Assembly: GCA_900545715.1 (NCBI GenBank) | Contig: URAJ01000003.1 | Coordinates: 1-64,000, forward strand | Direction: 5' to 3' | Length of the DNA: 64,000 nucleotides | Origin: an uncultured Opitutales bacterium | GTDB lineage: Bacteria > Verrucomicrobiota > Verrucomicrobiia > Opitutales > Intestinicryptomonadaceae | In this document: piece by piece, positions 1 through 9,640 of the stretch | Position numbering within the stretch: the stretch's first letter is position 1 | Layout: every line of letters begins with the position of its first letter | The notes under the pieces: generated by a model | Told to the model about the DNA's origin: nothing | Databases searched by the model: none | Seen by the model: only the letters and a program-made list of their open reading frames with translations | Program-made: the position numbers and the translations under genes

Positions 1-120
1 TCCTTGTCCAATGCGGCGTCTTTCATTAAAATCCACTGACTTTGGTGTTGACCCATAAAATCGGTTATGACCTATAAGCCGCAAAGCCTTTATTTTAGCG
101 GGAATCCGCTCCATTAAACG

Positions 121-208
121 CGGAGAGGGGGGGATTCGAACCCCCGGTGGGCTTTTGACCCACACGCGATTTCCAATCGCGCACGTTCGGCCACTCCGTC
201 ACCTCTCC
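121..208 (-). tRNA. tRNA-Ser (anticodon GGA)
   Basis: The reverse complement folds as a class II tRNA. The 7-bp acceptor stem pairs GGAGAGG with CCTCTCC, the T loop is GGTTCGAATCC, and a long variable arm (GTGGGTC...GCCCAC) is typical of serine. The anticodon loop reads TTGGAAA, giving GGA. The discriminator base is G and CCA is not encoded. Confidence 0.95.
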
Positions 209-257
209 TAAAAATTCAGCGCAAACTTCTCTCATTTGCGCCTCCTATTGAAATTTA

Positions 258-329
<72 letters not shown>

Positions 330-399
330 TCTTTTAAAGATTCGTTAATCTACATTTTGTCTTTGCACTGTCAAGTTATATTTGCCATTTTTTTTACTT

Positions 400-1308
400 T
401 TATTCTTTAGCCACTGCCCTACCGGCAAATTCCCCAACCCGCGCGTAGCTCTCTATATTCTCCAAACTCTTTTCCTCAAGTTCCTTCCGCCACTTTATAT
501 TCGCTCCCCTCTCAAAAATACTTACCACGCACGACCCGCCAAACCTAAACATTCCAGCCTCCGCCCCTCTATCCACGCGCGCCGACACCTTGTCAAAATT
601 TACTATTGTCCCAACATTTGTAGCCCCTATCTCCACAAATGCGCACACCCCCATTTCTTCTGTTTCCAGTAAATTCACTACCCTCTTATTCTCCCATATT
701 ATCGACAGCCTCTTTACCAACGCTATCGGGCTGACCGAGTACAGCTTCCCAGCAACTGCCCTGCGCGCGCATATCTCCCCGCTTACCGGATAGTGAAACC
801 TATGGTAATCCATCGGGCTCAGGCGCGATATCAGCATATCCCCTCCTACATATCTCTCTGCAAGCGCTGCATCACCCAAAAATTTACCCAAATTAAAACG
901 CTGCCCCTTCGCATAAAAAGAGTCGTTTTCTCCTATCCCCCTCACCAATAAATGCCGACCGTCGGACGGAAACGAAACCACATTCTTTTCTCCGGAAAGC
1001 TCTATTTTCCTCGCCCCGCTTTTCAGCGCACGCGTAAAAAATTCATTAAAAGTATTATACTCGCCGGGCTCTTTTAACATTTCCGACGTTTCTATTTCAT
1101 TCTCCCGTATAAATCTCTCCACTGCTTTGCGGCTAATCTTTGAATCTGCCCATAATCCGCATGCCTTGGAAAATATTCCGCGGGATATGAGAAGCCACAA
1201 TGCAGCCTCTCCCATTTTCCCTCCATATAAAAAACGCATTAACTTCTCAGCGCATACTTTTTCTTCTTCCAATTCGCCTTTGGATATATTGTAAATTTTT
1301 AAACTCAT
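400..1308 (-). CDS. psd: phosphatidylserine decarboxylase proenzyme
   Basis: Makes phosphatidylethanolamine by decarboxylating phosphatidylserine at the inner membrane. The 302-residue protein shows the family landmarks in order: the NEFFTR segment near residue 90, FPSDG near 112, the MDYHRFHYPVSG block near 170, and FGGSC near the C-terminus. Cleavage before Ser259 of the GGS would create the pyruvoyl cofactor (the usual motif is LGST/GGST; here it is GGSC). Length and the N-terminal NISKGE-type extension fit the type II (Clostridium-like) form. The ATG overlaps the recD2 stop as ATGA, so it is probably translationally coupled as the last gene of the biotin/recD2 operon. Confidence 0.93.
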   Translation of the reverse strand: MSLKIYNISKGELEEEKVCAEKLMRFLYGGKMGEAALWLLISRGIFSKACGLWADSKISRKAVERFIRENEIETSEMLKEPGEYNTFNEFFTRALKSGARKIELSGEKNVVSFPSDGRHLLVRGIGENDSFYAKGQRFNLGKFLGDAALAERYVGGDMLISRLSPMDYHRFHYPVSGEICARRAVAGKLYSVSPIALVKRLSIIWENKRVVNLLETEEMGVCAFVEIGATNVGTIVNFDKVSARVDRGAEAGMFRFGGSCVVSIFERGANIKWRKELEEKSLENIESYARVGEFAGRAVAKE

Positions 1309-3482
1309 AGCGATTCAAGCCTGTGTTTTAAATATGTCTTACGCTCAGCCGCGCGAGAATTCCTAACCGCTGCCGCCCATGCGGTGGGATCCCCCACGAC
1401 AAAAACTTTCTTCCGCGCCCTCGTCAATCCGGTGTACAACAAATTTCTTTGCAACATTATAAAATGCTGTCTCAATAGCGGCATCACTACTATCGGAAAT
1501 TCGCTCCCTTGCGATTTATGTATGCTTATTGCGTACGCCTGTTTAAAATCCGAAAGGTCGTTCTTCGATAAAAATACGCGCCTCCCGTCAAAATCCGCCA
1601 ACACTCCGCTTCCGTCGTCCTCAACGCGCACGACGCGCCCCATGTCGCCGTTAAAAACGTCTATATCGTAATTGTTGCGCGTCTGCATTATCTTGTCTCC
1701 CACGCAAAAAACGGTACCTGCCCATCTCATGCCGTCCTTTCGGGGATTGAGCGCCTCTTTTATCGCAGAGTTAAAATTCTCTATGCCAGCCGCCCCTTTG
1801 TGCATTGGCGTCAACAGCTGCATATCCGATATCGGATCCGCCCCCATCTTCCGCGCAAAATCGCCTGACATCAGCTCTATGCACGATTTGAGACAGCTTT
1901 CAGGCGTAGATGCAAACACAAAATTTACGTCCTTCGCCAAATCGACCCCTTCTATCGGGCGCGGCGGAAATTCGGAAGTTGACTCGTTCCCTTCGAGAAC
2001 TGCGCGCGCCGCCAAAACTATGCCGCTTCTTTCCCCCTGCCTAAAAATATGCTTTAACCGCGTGACGGGAAATTTCCCGCAGCCTATTATATCCTTCAAA
2101 ACATTCCCCGCCCCAACGCTCGGGAGCTGGTCCGTATCGCCGACAAGCACAAGGTGCGCGCCTTCCGGCACAGCGGAAAATACCGCCGCGGCAAGTTTCG
2201 TATCAAGCATCGACGCCTCGTCTATCACGACGAATCTCGCGGGTATCGGATTGTATTCGTTGTGCTTGAATTTTCCGTTTTCAATGCCGAGCAGCCTATG
2301 GATTGTCTGCGCCGGAGTCTTTGCGCTTTCGCCCATTCTCTGCGCCGCTCTCCCTGTGGGAGCCGCCAGAACGGGCGTGCACTTTTTTGCTTTTAGTATG
2401 TCGCAAAGCGCCCGCAAAATCGTAGTTTTGCCAGTTCCCGGCCCGCCTGTTATGACGCTAAATTTATTTTTGAGAGCAGACAATATCGCTTCTGACTGTT
2501 CGGGAGCAAAGTCTATTTTCGCCCTTTCTTTTGCCCATTGCACCGCTATCTCGGCTTTTATGGGCGGCAGAATCGACATTCCTTTTTTTATTCGGGCAAG
2601 GCTTTTTACTATCTTTCTTTCGGCGTAGTCAAGCGGCGCGGACTGCACAAAGTTTTCCAGGCGTTTCACATCGCCGGACTCTACAAGCCTTTCCAGCCCC
2701 TGCGCGCATTTTTCGGCATCGACCTGCAATAATGACGCCGCCCGCGCGATTATTTCCCCGGCGGGGGCGCAAGTGCCGCCCTCGTCTTCGAGCTCGGACA
2801 TCGCATGCAATATGCCCGCCTCGATTCTTTCGGGGCTTTCGTTTGATATGCCGATATTCAGCGCTATCATATCGGCGGTCTTAAAGCCTATTCCGTCTAT
2901 CTCGCGGCAAAGTTTGTAGGGTTTCGAGCGCACTACTTCCGCGCTGTCGGAACCAAAGCGCTTCATTATTCTCACGCACAGCGCCATTCCTATTCCGTAA
3001 ACGCGGAGAGCCACCACAATGTCGCGCAGCGCCCTCTGTTCGTCCCAAGATTTTTTTATGCGCCTTGCGCGCTCTACGCCTATCCCCTTTACTTCCATAA
3101 GCCGGCGGGAATCCGTATCTATTATACGCAACGTATCTTCGCCGAATTTCTTTACTATTTTTTTTGCATACACAGGGCCTATGCCGTCCACGAGCCCCGA
3201 TCCGAGATATTTTTCAATCCCATAGACGTTGGACGGCAACCGCGACTCAAATTCCTTCACATTTATCCGCGCGCCGTACGCCGGGTGGTTTGTCCACTCC
3301 CCTTTCACGAGCACCGTTTCCCCGCACTGCACCGCAGGCATTATGCCGGAAATTGTGACATTTTCCCTGTACGAAGGATCAGACGGCCGCAAGGATGCTA
3401 TGCAGAAGCAATTTTCCTCGTTAAAGAAAATGATGCGCTCCAAGACTCCTTCTATTATCGCCTGTTCGCCGTTTTTACGCAT
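1305..3482 (-). CDS. recD2: ATP-dependent RecD2-type helicase
   Basis: 5'-3' superfamily 1B DNA helicase of the RecD2/TraA type, which acts without RecBC in DNA repair. After an N-terminal OB-like region come helix-hairpin-helix repeats (EVKGIGVERARRI, EIDGIGFKTADMI), then the motor: Walker A GGPGTGKTT near residue 345, DEASMLD motif II, GDTDQLPSVGAG motif III, and a C-terminal UvrD-like IHKSQGSEF segment. About 725 residues is normal for RecD2. The longer frame starts with GTG at 3500; I prefer the ATG at 3482 (MRKNGEQ), though neither has a clear ribosome binding site. It lies 24 bases after the HAD gene, and its stop overlaps the psd start. Confidence 0.93.
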   Translation of the reverse strand: MRKNGEQAIIEGVLERIIFFNEENCFCIASLRPSDPSYRENVTISGIMPAVQCGETVLVKGEWTNHPAYGARINVKEFESRLPSNVYGIEKYLGSGLVDGIGPVYAKKIVKKFGEDTLRIIDTDSRRLMEVKGIGVERARRIKKSWDEQRALRDIVVALRVYGIGMALCVRIMKRFGSDSAEVVRSKPYKLCREIDGIGFKTADMIALNIGISNESPERIEAGILHAMSELEDEGGTCAPAGEIIARAASLLQVDAEKCAQGLERLVESGDVKRLENFVQSAPLDYAERKIVKSLARIKKGMSILPPIKAEIAVQWAKERAKIDFAPEQSEAILSALKNKFSVITGGPGTGKTTILRALCDILKAKKCTPVLAAPTGRAAQRMGESAKTPAQTIHRLLGIENGKFKHNEYNPIPARFVVIDEASMLDTKLAAAVFSAVPEGAHLVLVGDTDQLPSVGAGNVLKDIIGCGKFPVTRLKHIFRQGERSGIVLAARAVLEGNESTSEFPPRPIEGVDLAKDVNFVFASTPESCLKSCIELMSGDFARKMGADPISDMQLLTPMHKGAAGIENFNSAIKEALNPRKDGMRWAGTVFCVGDKIMQTRNNYDIDVFNGDMGRVVRVEDDGSGVLADFDGRRVFLSKNDLSDFKQAYAISIHKSQGSEFPIVVMPLLRQHFIMLQRNLLYTGLTRARKKVFVVGDPTAWAAAVRNSRAAERKTYLKHRLESL

Positions 3483-3506
3483 AGACACACAATTATACAC
3501 AAGGCG

Positions 3507-4187
3507 TCACAGCGCAATGCCAAAAACAGACTCCGAGAGTTTTGCAAGATTTTCAAATACTCCGAGGGATTCCGGGCAATTTTTAGCCAGCGACTCCATC
3601 GAGTCAGAGCCCGTTGCAACGAGCGCCGAGTCCACCCCCACAGAGCGCGCCGCGCGGTAGTCGTACGGCGAGTCTCCTATGCCCACGCACTCGCCCGCCC
3701 CGACGTTTAGTATGGCAAGCGCCTTTTTTGTAAATTCGGGCTCCGGCTTGCGCGGGGAATGGAGGGTCGTTCCTATGACGGCGTCGAGGCTCTCTATCAG
3801 CCCAAGCTTTTCGAGAATCGCGTCTGCGCCCTCCTGCTGTTTATTTGTAAAGCACGCCACTTTTACTCCGCGCGATTTCAGCGCGGACAAAATTTCCCGC
3901 GCATACGGCATTATGCGGAGGCCGTCGAACATCTTTTCGGGAAATATTTTTAGGTAATGCTCGCATATAGGGCGCGCGAGGGATTCGTCGTTGCCGTGCG
4001 CCGCAAGTATTTTTCCCGCGGTTATAAGTATCGATCCCCCGACAGTTTTAAACACCTCGTCGTACGACGGCTCCGGAATTCCGTACAATGAAAACGACTC
4101 CGCGAGTGCAGAGTGTATGGCATTGTAATTGTCAACGAGAGTTCCGTCGAGGTCGAAAAGCGCCGCTTTGTAGAGTCTGATATCCAT
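3507..4187 (-). CDS. HAD-family phosphatase (phosphoglycolate phosphatase-like)
   Basis: A 226-residue HAD hydrolase with all four motifs: FDLDGTLVDN (nucleophile Asp near residue 11), CFTNK (motif II), RKPEPEF (motif III Lys) and GIGDSPYD (motif IV). The helical cap between motifs I and II matches the Gph/PGP subfamily, so phosphoglycolate or a similar small phosphomonoester is a likely substrate; sequence does not settle which. It starts one base after the bioD stop, so it is co-transcribed with the biotin genes. No biotin step is known to need such an enzyme, so its place may be incidental. Confidence 0.85.
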   Translation of the reverse strand: MDIRLYKAALFDLDGTLVDNYNAIHSALAESFSLYGIPEPSYDEVFKTVGGSILITAGKILAAHGNDESLARPICEHYLKIFPEKMFDGLRIMPYAREILSALKSRGVKVACFTNKQQEGADAILEKLGLIESLDAVIGTTLHSPRKPEPEFTKKALAILNVGAGECVGIGDSPYDYRAARSVGVDSALVATGSDSMESLAKNCPESLGVFENLAKLSESVFGIAL

Positions 4188-4188
4188 A

Positions 4189-4827
4189 CTAAAATTTCTG
4201 TTCGCCGATTTCCATAAAGAATGCGTCCGGCAAGTGTTTAGACAAATATTTTTTCAGGTAGTCGCGCGTGGAATCCTCAATTTCAACCGGGGCCTTCGGG
4301 AAAGTATTGTAAATTATTCCGCACACCGATATGCCGCGCAACTTGCATACCTCAAAATTTAAAAGCGCATGGTTTAGGCTTCCCAACCGCGAAGACACAA
4401 CAAGAATTAGGGGAATTTTTCTGTCGGATATAAAATCCGCCGTGAGGTAATTTTCTTCGAGAGGCACCATCAATCCTCCCGCGCCTTCTATTATTACATG
4501 CGAATATCTTTCGGACAATATCTTAGTGCAGGCGTCGATTTTTGAGTAGTCGATTTTAACTCCCTCCATAGCGCACGACAGGTGCGGAGAGGCGGGATAT
4601 TTAAGCACGTACGGGCACGTGGTAAAGTCCCTGTCCTCGGGCGTCAGGGGGATTCCCATTACTTTGCGGTGCTCCAATATGTCCTCGCTGATTCCCTCGC
4701 AGCCGGTCTGTATCAGTTTTTGCGTTATCGGATTCGCTCCTTTCTCGGCGAGCTTTTTGGCAAAAACTCCCGTTGCGACCGTCTTCCCTATTCCGGTATC
4801 TATTCCGCTTACAAAAAAAACATTCAT
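4189..4827 (-). CDS. bioD: ATP-dependent dethiobiotin synthetase BioD
   Basis: Closes the ureido ring of dethiobiotin from 7,8-diaminopelargonate, CO2 and ATP in the cytoplasm. The 212-residue protein begins with the P-loop-like SGIDTGIGKT motif diagnostic of BioD, and has VIIEGAGGLMVPL near residue 115, the Mg/phosphate-binding region typical of the family. It sits one base after the bioG/bioC stop and one base before the HAD gene. Together with bioB, bioA, bioF and bioGC it completes a full pathway. Confidence 0.96.
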   Translation of the reverse strand: MNVFFVSGIDTGIGKTVATGVFAKKLAEKGANPITQKLIQTGCEGISEDILEHRKVMGIPLTPEDRDFTTCPYVLKYPASPHLSCAMEGVKIDYSKIDACTKILSERYSHVIIEGAGGLMVPLEENYLTADFISDRKIPLILVVSSRLGSLNHALLNFEVCKLRGISVCGIIYNTFPKAPVEIEDSTRDYLKKYLSKHLPDAFFMEIGEQKF

Positions 4828-4828
4828 A

Positions 4829-6223
4829 TTATTTTTTAAACGCTATTATAAATATAGGATTGTACGTCAAGGCGACCCTCCCGTCGGCGTCTCCGAAGAT
4901 TTTTGCGTATTTATCGGAAAATTCGCGGAAGCGCGCGGGAGTCCAAAAAGTAGTGAAGCGCCCGTTTACCCCTGTGAGGGCGATATGCTTGACGACATCC
5001 CGCGGCCGCGGGAAGTATATTTTGCGGACAGATTCCTCCACCGTGTCGCACTCAAAGCCCGCGCGGGAAAGCATGTCACGGATTTCGAGGGCGTCGGGGT
5101 AATAGAGCGAATTTCCGCAGAGCATTTTTATCTCCTCGTAATTGCGCGGCCCGAATGTCGAAAACGCGAATACCGCGCCTTTTTTGGAAGAGTCGGCAAT
5201 GCGCTTAAACAGCGCGGGCAAATCCGGTATCCATTGCAGAGTTGACGACGAGACGACCACCCCGAGGTCTTTTGGAATTTCGCACCGTCTTATATCGCCC
5301 TCCAAAATCTCGCATTTGCATTCGATACCCTGCATCGCCATCGTGCACATTTTGGCAGACAAATCGTTTAAATACCAAACTGACGGCGCGAGTTTCGGCG
5401 CGAGCAGCCGCGTCAAAAATCCAGTACCGCAGCCTATTTCAAGAATTTTTTCGCCCTGCGGAATGCCTAAAGCCAAGACTGCCTCGGCAAGCTTTTCGGC
5501 GGCGTCTTTTTGCACGCGCGCATTTGACTCGTACGACTGCGCATTTTTTTCGAAAGCCCCTCCGACTTTCGAGAGCGGGCGCGCAGCATGGACGAGAGCG
5601 CGGCGTATTAGGCGCATATCCAGATGGTCGCCGTCCGAGAATATCGGCGGGATTTTGCTCCATGCGCGCCTTAAATTTTCAGCGGGGAAAATTCTGTCGC
5701 CCTTTGCGGCGAGCGTAAGCGTCCAGCGGGGTTTGGGAGACGGCATTTCAAAAAACGCTTTCCCGAGGGTTTCAAGTTCTTCGCGCAGCTCGCCCGCGCT
5801 TCGCTTGGACAGCCTGATTTTTAGCCCTACGTTGCGGGCGCCGCCGCAAACCCTCGAATAAAACTTCTCGCGGGAGGTTTCGTCGAACGCATTTAATGTG
5901 GCGTTAAAAATTTTTGGAGGTATGCCCATATTTGCGTCAACCGGATACGGAGAACCGCAAACAGCGGCGCGTGCGTCAGCCCTCGACAGTTTTTCGGAAA
6001 AAAAGTCGGCGACCCACACTCCGAAGGACCACGCCGCCACGCCAATCTCGGGATACGCCGACACGTCAATGTCGAAATTCAGGCTTCTGTAATCGTAAAA
6101 GGCGACGGCGTCGCAGCCTTCGGGGATATCCTCCTCTTTTAAGAAATCGGCGTCGCACGCGAATCCCGAGAAGAAAACCACGAGTCTGCGCGCGCCGTTT
6201 TTTCTAATCCATACGTGTTTCAT
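4829..6223 (-). CDS. bioC: BioG-BioC fusion: pimeloyl-ACP methyl ester esterase and malonyl-ACP O-methyltransferase
   Basis: A 464-residue bifunctional protein. Residues 1 to about 215 are a BioG/DUF452 alpha-beta hydrolase with VVFFSGFACDADF near the N-terminus and the nucleophile motif AAWSFGVW. Residues about 220 to 464 are a BioC SAM methyltransferase, with motif I ILEIGCGTGFLTRLLA followed by VVSSSTLQWIPD. BioC methylates malonyl-ACP so that fatty acid synthesis can elongate it; BioG removes the methyl group once pimeloyl-ACP is made. Joining them puts entry and exit of the detour in one chain. The frame is open to 6358, but the ATG at 6223 has a GGAGAGGG ribosome binding site and overlaps the bioF stop as ATGA, so I use it. 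Confidence 0.92.
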   Translation of the reverse strand: MKHVWIRKNGARRLVVFFSGFACDADFLKEEDIPEGCDAVAFYDYRSLNFDIDVSAYPEIGVAAWSFGVWVADFFSEKLSRADARAAVCGSPYPVDANMGIPPKIFNATLNAFDETSREKFYSRVCGGARNVGLKIRLSKRSAGELREELETLGKAFFEMPSPKPRWTLTLAAKGDRIFPAENLRRAWSKIPPIFSDGDHLDMRLIRRALVHAARPLSKVGGAFEKNAQSYESNARVQKDAAEKLAEAVLALGIPQGEKILEIGCGTGFLTRLLAPKLAPSVWYLNDLSAKMCTMAMQGIECKCEILEGDIRRCEIPKDLGVVVSSSTLQWIPDLPALFKRIADSSKKGAVFAFSTFGPRNYEEIKMLCGNSLYYPDALEIRDMLSRAGFECDTVEESVRKIYFPRPRDVVKHIALTGVNGRFTTFWTPARFREFSDKYAKIFGDADGRVALTYNPIFIIAFKK

Positions 6224-7401
6224 AGGGCCCTCTCCGCGTATTTGTTCAAAGTGTCTGCAATAAGGTCTAAATGCCCGTCTGTGAGCGCCGCGTTTAGCGA
6301 TAGGCGTAGGCGGGCGGAATTTTTTGGGACAGTCGGGTAGCGCACGGGCGGGGACCATATCCCTGCCTCCCTCATAGCGCGCGACGCCTCGGCGGCTGCT
6401 GCGTTCGACCCGAGCACAACCGGCAAAATTTGTGTATTTCCCAAAGTTTTAAGCACAGAGAGTTTTTTTCTAAGAACCGACGATATTTCGCGAAGGCGCG
6501 CGCGCCTGCCGCCCATATTTGCGACTTTTTTTAAGACAAAAAGCGTCCACATTGCGTTTATCGGCGCGAGGGCTGTCGTAAAAATAAAAGTCCGGCATCG
6601 GTTCACAAGCAGGCTTTTTTGAATCGGAGAGCAGACGACGTACGCCCCGGCGGAAGCGAGCGCCTTGCCGAGAGTGCACATTATAAAATCGACTTCCCCT
6701 GCGAGCGACAATTCGTCGCACAATCCGAGCCCTGTGCGCCCGAACAATCCAGTCGAATGCGCCTCGTCCACATAGAGCGAGCAATCGAATTCGTTTTTTA
6801 TCCTTACGAGTTCTGCGATGTCGGAAGTGTCTCCGTCCATGCTAAAAACGCTTTCGGTTGCTATAAAGACATTTTCAAACTCCGAGCGGCGCGCGCCGAG
6901 TATCCGCCTTAGCGCGGTCATATCGTTGTGCGGGAAGCGCGCCCATTTGCAAGGAAGATTTCCTATCGAGTCTATAAGGCTCGCATGGGAGAGCTTGTCG
7001 TACAGCACCAAGTCCCGCGGAGAGGCTATTGCGGGCAGGATTCCAGCGTTTGCATGGTATCCGCAATTAAAAGACAAAACCGCCCTCTCCTTCCCCGCCG
7101 ATTCGCTGTACGCGCGACCGAGATATTCTTCAAGCTCCTCAAATGCGGGATTGTCGCCGCCAAGCAGCCGCGACGAGCACGCCCCCATAATAAATCCCTT
7201 GCCGCAATCGAGCGACGACAGAAATTCGCGCTGCAAATCAGCGTCCGCAGAAATTCCGAGGTAGTCGTTGGAAGCCAAATTAATGTACTCCGCCCCTCCG
7301 AAGCTCGCATGCGCGCCGCTTATTACCGACGGAAAAAGCTCGCGGAAGAGCCCGTCCTCCCGCAGCTTTTGCAAAACTTCGCATGCGGCAGAGTCGTTCA
7401 T
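6220..7401 (-). CDS. bioF: 8-amino-7-oxononanoate synthase BioF
   Basis: PLP-dependent condensation of pimeloyl-ACP with alanine, the first ring-assembly step. The 393-residue protein carries INLASNDYLG near the N-terminus, DEAHSTGLFG (PLP ring contact) and CTLGKALASAGAY, whose Lys forms the internal aldimine. The open frame reaches 7518, but homology begins at MNDSAACEV. That ATG (7401) overlaps the bioA stop as ATGA. The stop overlaps the bioGC start in the same way. Confidence 0.95.
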   Translation of the reverse strand: MNDSAACEVLQKLREDGLFRELFPSVISGAHASFGGAEYINLASNDYLGISADADLQREFLSSLDCGKGFIMGACSSRLLGGDNPAFEELEEYLGRAYSESAGKERAVLSFNCGYHANAGILPAIASPRDLVLYDKLSHASLIDSIGNLPCKWARFPHNDMTALRRILGARRSEFENVFIATESVFSMDGDTSDIAELVRIKNEFDCSLYVDEAHSTGLFGRTGLGLCDELSLAGEVDFIMCTLGKALASAGAYVVCSPIQKSLLVNRCRTFIFTTALAPINAMWTLFVLKKVANMGGRRARLREISSVLRKKLSVLKTLGNTQILPVVLGSNAAAAEASRAMREAGIWSPPVRYPTVPKNSARLRLSLNAALTDGHLDLIADTLNKYAERAL

Positions 7402-8687
7402 AGTTCGGCGCACTCCTCCACAGTCTCGACCATGGCGTGGGCTATGGTTTTGAGATCGCCGTCGTCGATTATGTAAGGCGGCATTGTATAAAGCAGCCTG
7501 CCGAACGGCCGCAGCCATACGCCCCTTGCAGCGAGGGCGTCTTGAAATTTCCGCATGTCCACGCTCTTTTTAAGCTCGACAACACCGATAGCGCCGAGAG
7601 CCCTGACGTCGGCGACCTTCTTGGATCCCACAAGCGGCGAAAGCCCCTCGCGCAATATGCCCTCTATTCTGCGTATGCGCCCGAGAAGCCCGTCTTTTTG
7701 TATCAAATCGAGGCTCGCGTTTGCGGCGGCGCATGCGAGGGGGTTGCCCATGAAAGTCGGGCCGTGCATAAAAAGTCCGGGAACTCCCTCTGAAATAGCG
7801 TCTGCCACGGCGTCTGTCGCGAGCGTCGCCGCGAAGCTTACGTATCCTCCAGTGAGAGCCTTGCCGAGGCACATTATGTCGGGCTCCACGCCGGCGTATT
7901 CGCAGGCGAACATTTTTCCGCTCCGCCCGAATCCGGTCGCGATTTCGTCGAGTATCAAGAGAATCGAAAGCTCGTCGCAAATTTTGCGCAGCCGCAAAAG
8001 GTATTCCGGGTGGTAGAAGCGCATTCCCCCCGCGCCCTGCACGATTGGCTCGATTATGAACGCGGCAATTTCCCCCGCGTTTTCGCGCAGCATTTTTTCG
8101 AGAGGAATAAATGCGGAATCGTTCCACTCCGCGCCGAATGCTGGCTCCGGGCGCGGGGCGAAGAAGCTGACCGGAAGGCCTCCCGCGAACATCGAGTGCA
8201 TTCCCCCGACAGGGTCGCACACGCTCATTGCGTGCCAAGTGTCGCCGTGGTATCCTCCAAGAGACGTCGCAAATTTGTTTTTTTCGGGGCGCCCGAGGCT
8301 GTGCCAATATTGCAGGGCCATTTTCATGGCGACTTCCACCGAGACCGATCCGGAATCGCAAAAGAACACTTTTTGCAATTTCGGCGGAGTCATATCTATT
8401 AAACGCTTGGCGAGCGTTACCGCGGGCTCGTGGGTGAGCCCCCCGAACATCACATGGCTCATTTTCTCGAGCTGCCCGCTGACGGCGTCGTTTATGTGCG
8501 GATTGTTGTATCCGTGCGCTACCGCCCACCACGACGACATTCCGTCGATGAGCTCCGAGCCGTCCGCCATTTTTAGCCTCACCCCGCGGGCTGATTCGAC
8601 AAGCCGCGACGGGAGCGGATTCTTCATCGAGGCGTAGGGGTGCCAAACATGAAGGCTGTCGTAATCGATTATCTCGCGGGTATCCAT
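7398..8687 (-). CDS. bioA: adenosylmethionine-8-amino-7-oxononanoate aminotransferase BioA
   Basis: Transfers the SAM amino group to 8-amino-7-oxononanoate to give 7,8-diaminopelargonate. A class III PLP aminotransferase of 429 residues with the BioA N-terminus HVWHPYASM, the substrate-pocket GMSSWWAVAHGYNNP, FCDSGSVSVEVAMKMA, the LDEIATGFGRSG motif and LGKALTGGY with the PLP Lys. It begins 11 bases after the bioB stop. Confidence 0.96.
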   Translation of the reverse strand: MDTREIIDYDSLHVWHPYASMKNPLPSRLVESARGVRLKMADGSELIDGMSSWWAVAHGYNNPHINDAVSGQLEKMSHVMFGGLTHEPAVTLAKRLIDMTPPKLQKVFFCDSGSVSVEVAMKMALQYWHSLGRPEKNKFATSLGGYHGDTWHAMSVCDPVGGMHSMFAGGLPVSFFAPRPEPAFGAEWNDSAFIPLEKMLRENAGEIAAFIIEPIVQGAGGMRFYHPEYLLRLRKICDELSILLILDEIATGFGRSGKMFACEYAGVEPDIMCLGKALTGGYVSFAATLATDAVADAISEGVPGLFMHGPTFMGNPLACAAANASLDLIQKDGLLGRIRRIEGILREGLSPLVGSKKVADVRALGAIGVVELKKSVDMRKFQDALAARGVWLRPFGRLLYTMPPYIIDDGDLKTIAHAMVETVEECAEL

Positions 8688-8698
8688 ATAATAGATTG

Positions 8699-9640
8699 TT
8701 AAAATTCGTACCCCATGCGCGAAAGCATGGCAAAATCCTCGGAGACGTCTGAGCCGACGGTCGTCAGCATGTCCCCCATCAAAATTCCGCTTACGCCCGA
8801 ATGCAAAGCTTCCTCCTGAAAATTTTTTATAGAAAGCCTTCCGCCCGCAAACCTGATGTGCGCGGAGGGGTTTATAAGCCTGAATATCGCAAAGGTCTTT
8901 AAAATTTCCTCCTTCGAGAGCGGGGCGGCGTTTTCAAGCGGAGTGTTTTTTATGGGCTGCAAAATATTTACAGGGATTGAGTCGGCGCCGATTTCGCGCA
9001 GTTTGCAAGCAAGCTCCACCCTCTGGCGCATGGTCTCGCCCATGCCGATTATTCCGCCCGAGCAAATCGACATTCCCGCGGCGCGGGCGGCGGAAATTGC
9101 CGCGATTTTATCGTCTATTGTGTGTGTTGAGCACAATTCTGGGAATTTTGAAGGAGCCGTTTCGAGATTGCAGTGGAATCTCTCCATTCCTGCCGCCCTC
9201 AACTTTCGGAACTGGGGCTCCGTAAGCAGGCCGAACGAGCCACATAGGCCGATTCCGCCCAAAGAGCGCATTGCGCGGAAACATTCGCACATTTTGTCAA
9301 TGTACGCGTCCGGGATAGAGCGGCCGCTCGTGACGAGGGAAAATCTTGCGATGCCGAGGCGCTTGGCGCTTTCTGCGTGTTTTAGGGCGTCCTCTACGGA
9401 CGAGTAGTCGTACACTTCGCAGCCGGTATGGAAATGTGCGGACTGTGCGCACCACTTGCAGTCTTCCGAGCATCTCCCCGAGCGCGCGTTCATTATGGAG
9501 CATGTGTCCACCTTGTTTCCCAGAAAGTGCTTCCTCACGGCGTCCGCCATTTCGCCGAGGCGCCGCGCAGACAGGCTGCCGCACAATTCGACAGCCTCCT
9601 CGAAGGGAAGGACATAACCGTTTATGATTTTATTTTCCAT
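8699..9640 (-). CDS. bioB: biotin synthase BioB
   Basis: Radical-SAM enzyme that inserts sulfur into dethiobiotin. The 313-residue protein has the CxxxCxxC cluster ligands (CSEDCKWC, residues about 58-65) followed by AQSAHF, the YNLETAP-like segment HCNLETAPSKFPELC, and CSGGIIGMGE. It is the first gene of the minus-strand operon bioB-A-F-GC-D. A candidate promoter (TTGAAA, 15 bases, TAAAAT) lies about 25-55 bases upstream but has a short spacer. I saw no convincing BirA or BioR operator. Confidence 0.96.
   Translation of the reverse strand: MENKIINGYVLPFEEAVELCGSLSARRLGEMADAVRKHFLGNKVDTCSIMNARSGRCSEDCKWCAQSAHFHTGCEVYDYSSVEDALKHAESAKRLGIARFSLVTSGRSIPDAYIDKMCECFRAMRSLGGIGLCGSFGLLTEPQFRKLRAAGMERFHCNLETAPSKFPELCSTHTIDDKIAAISAARAAGMSICSGGIIGMGETMRQRVELACKLREIGADSIPVNILQPIKNTPLENAAPLSKEEILKTFAIFRLINPSAHIRFAGGRLSIKNFQEEALHSGVSGILMGDMLTTVGSDVSEDFAMLSRMGYEF

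Noticed and set aside
1672..2628. Long plus-strand open frame (318 codons) opposite recD2
   Set aside because: Antisense shadow of a fully conserved helicase; no ribosome binding site and arbitrary composition. The same applies to other long antisense frames opposite bioA, pst, hppA and the HzsA-like genes.
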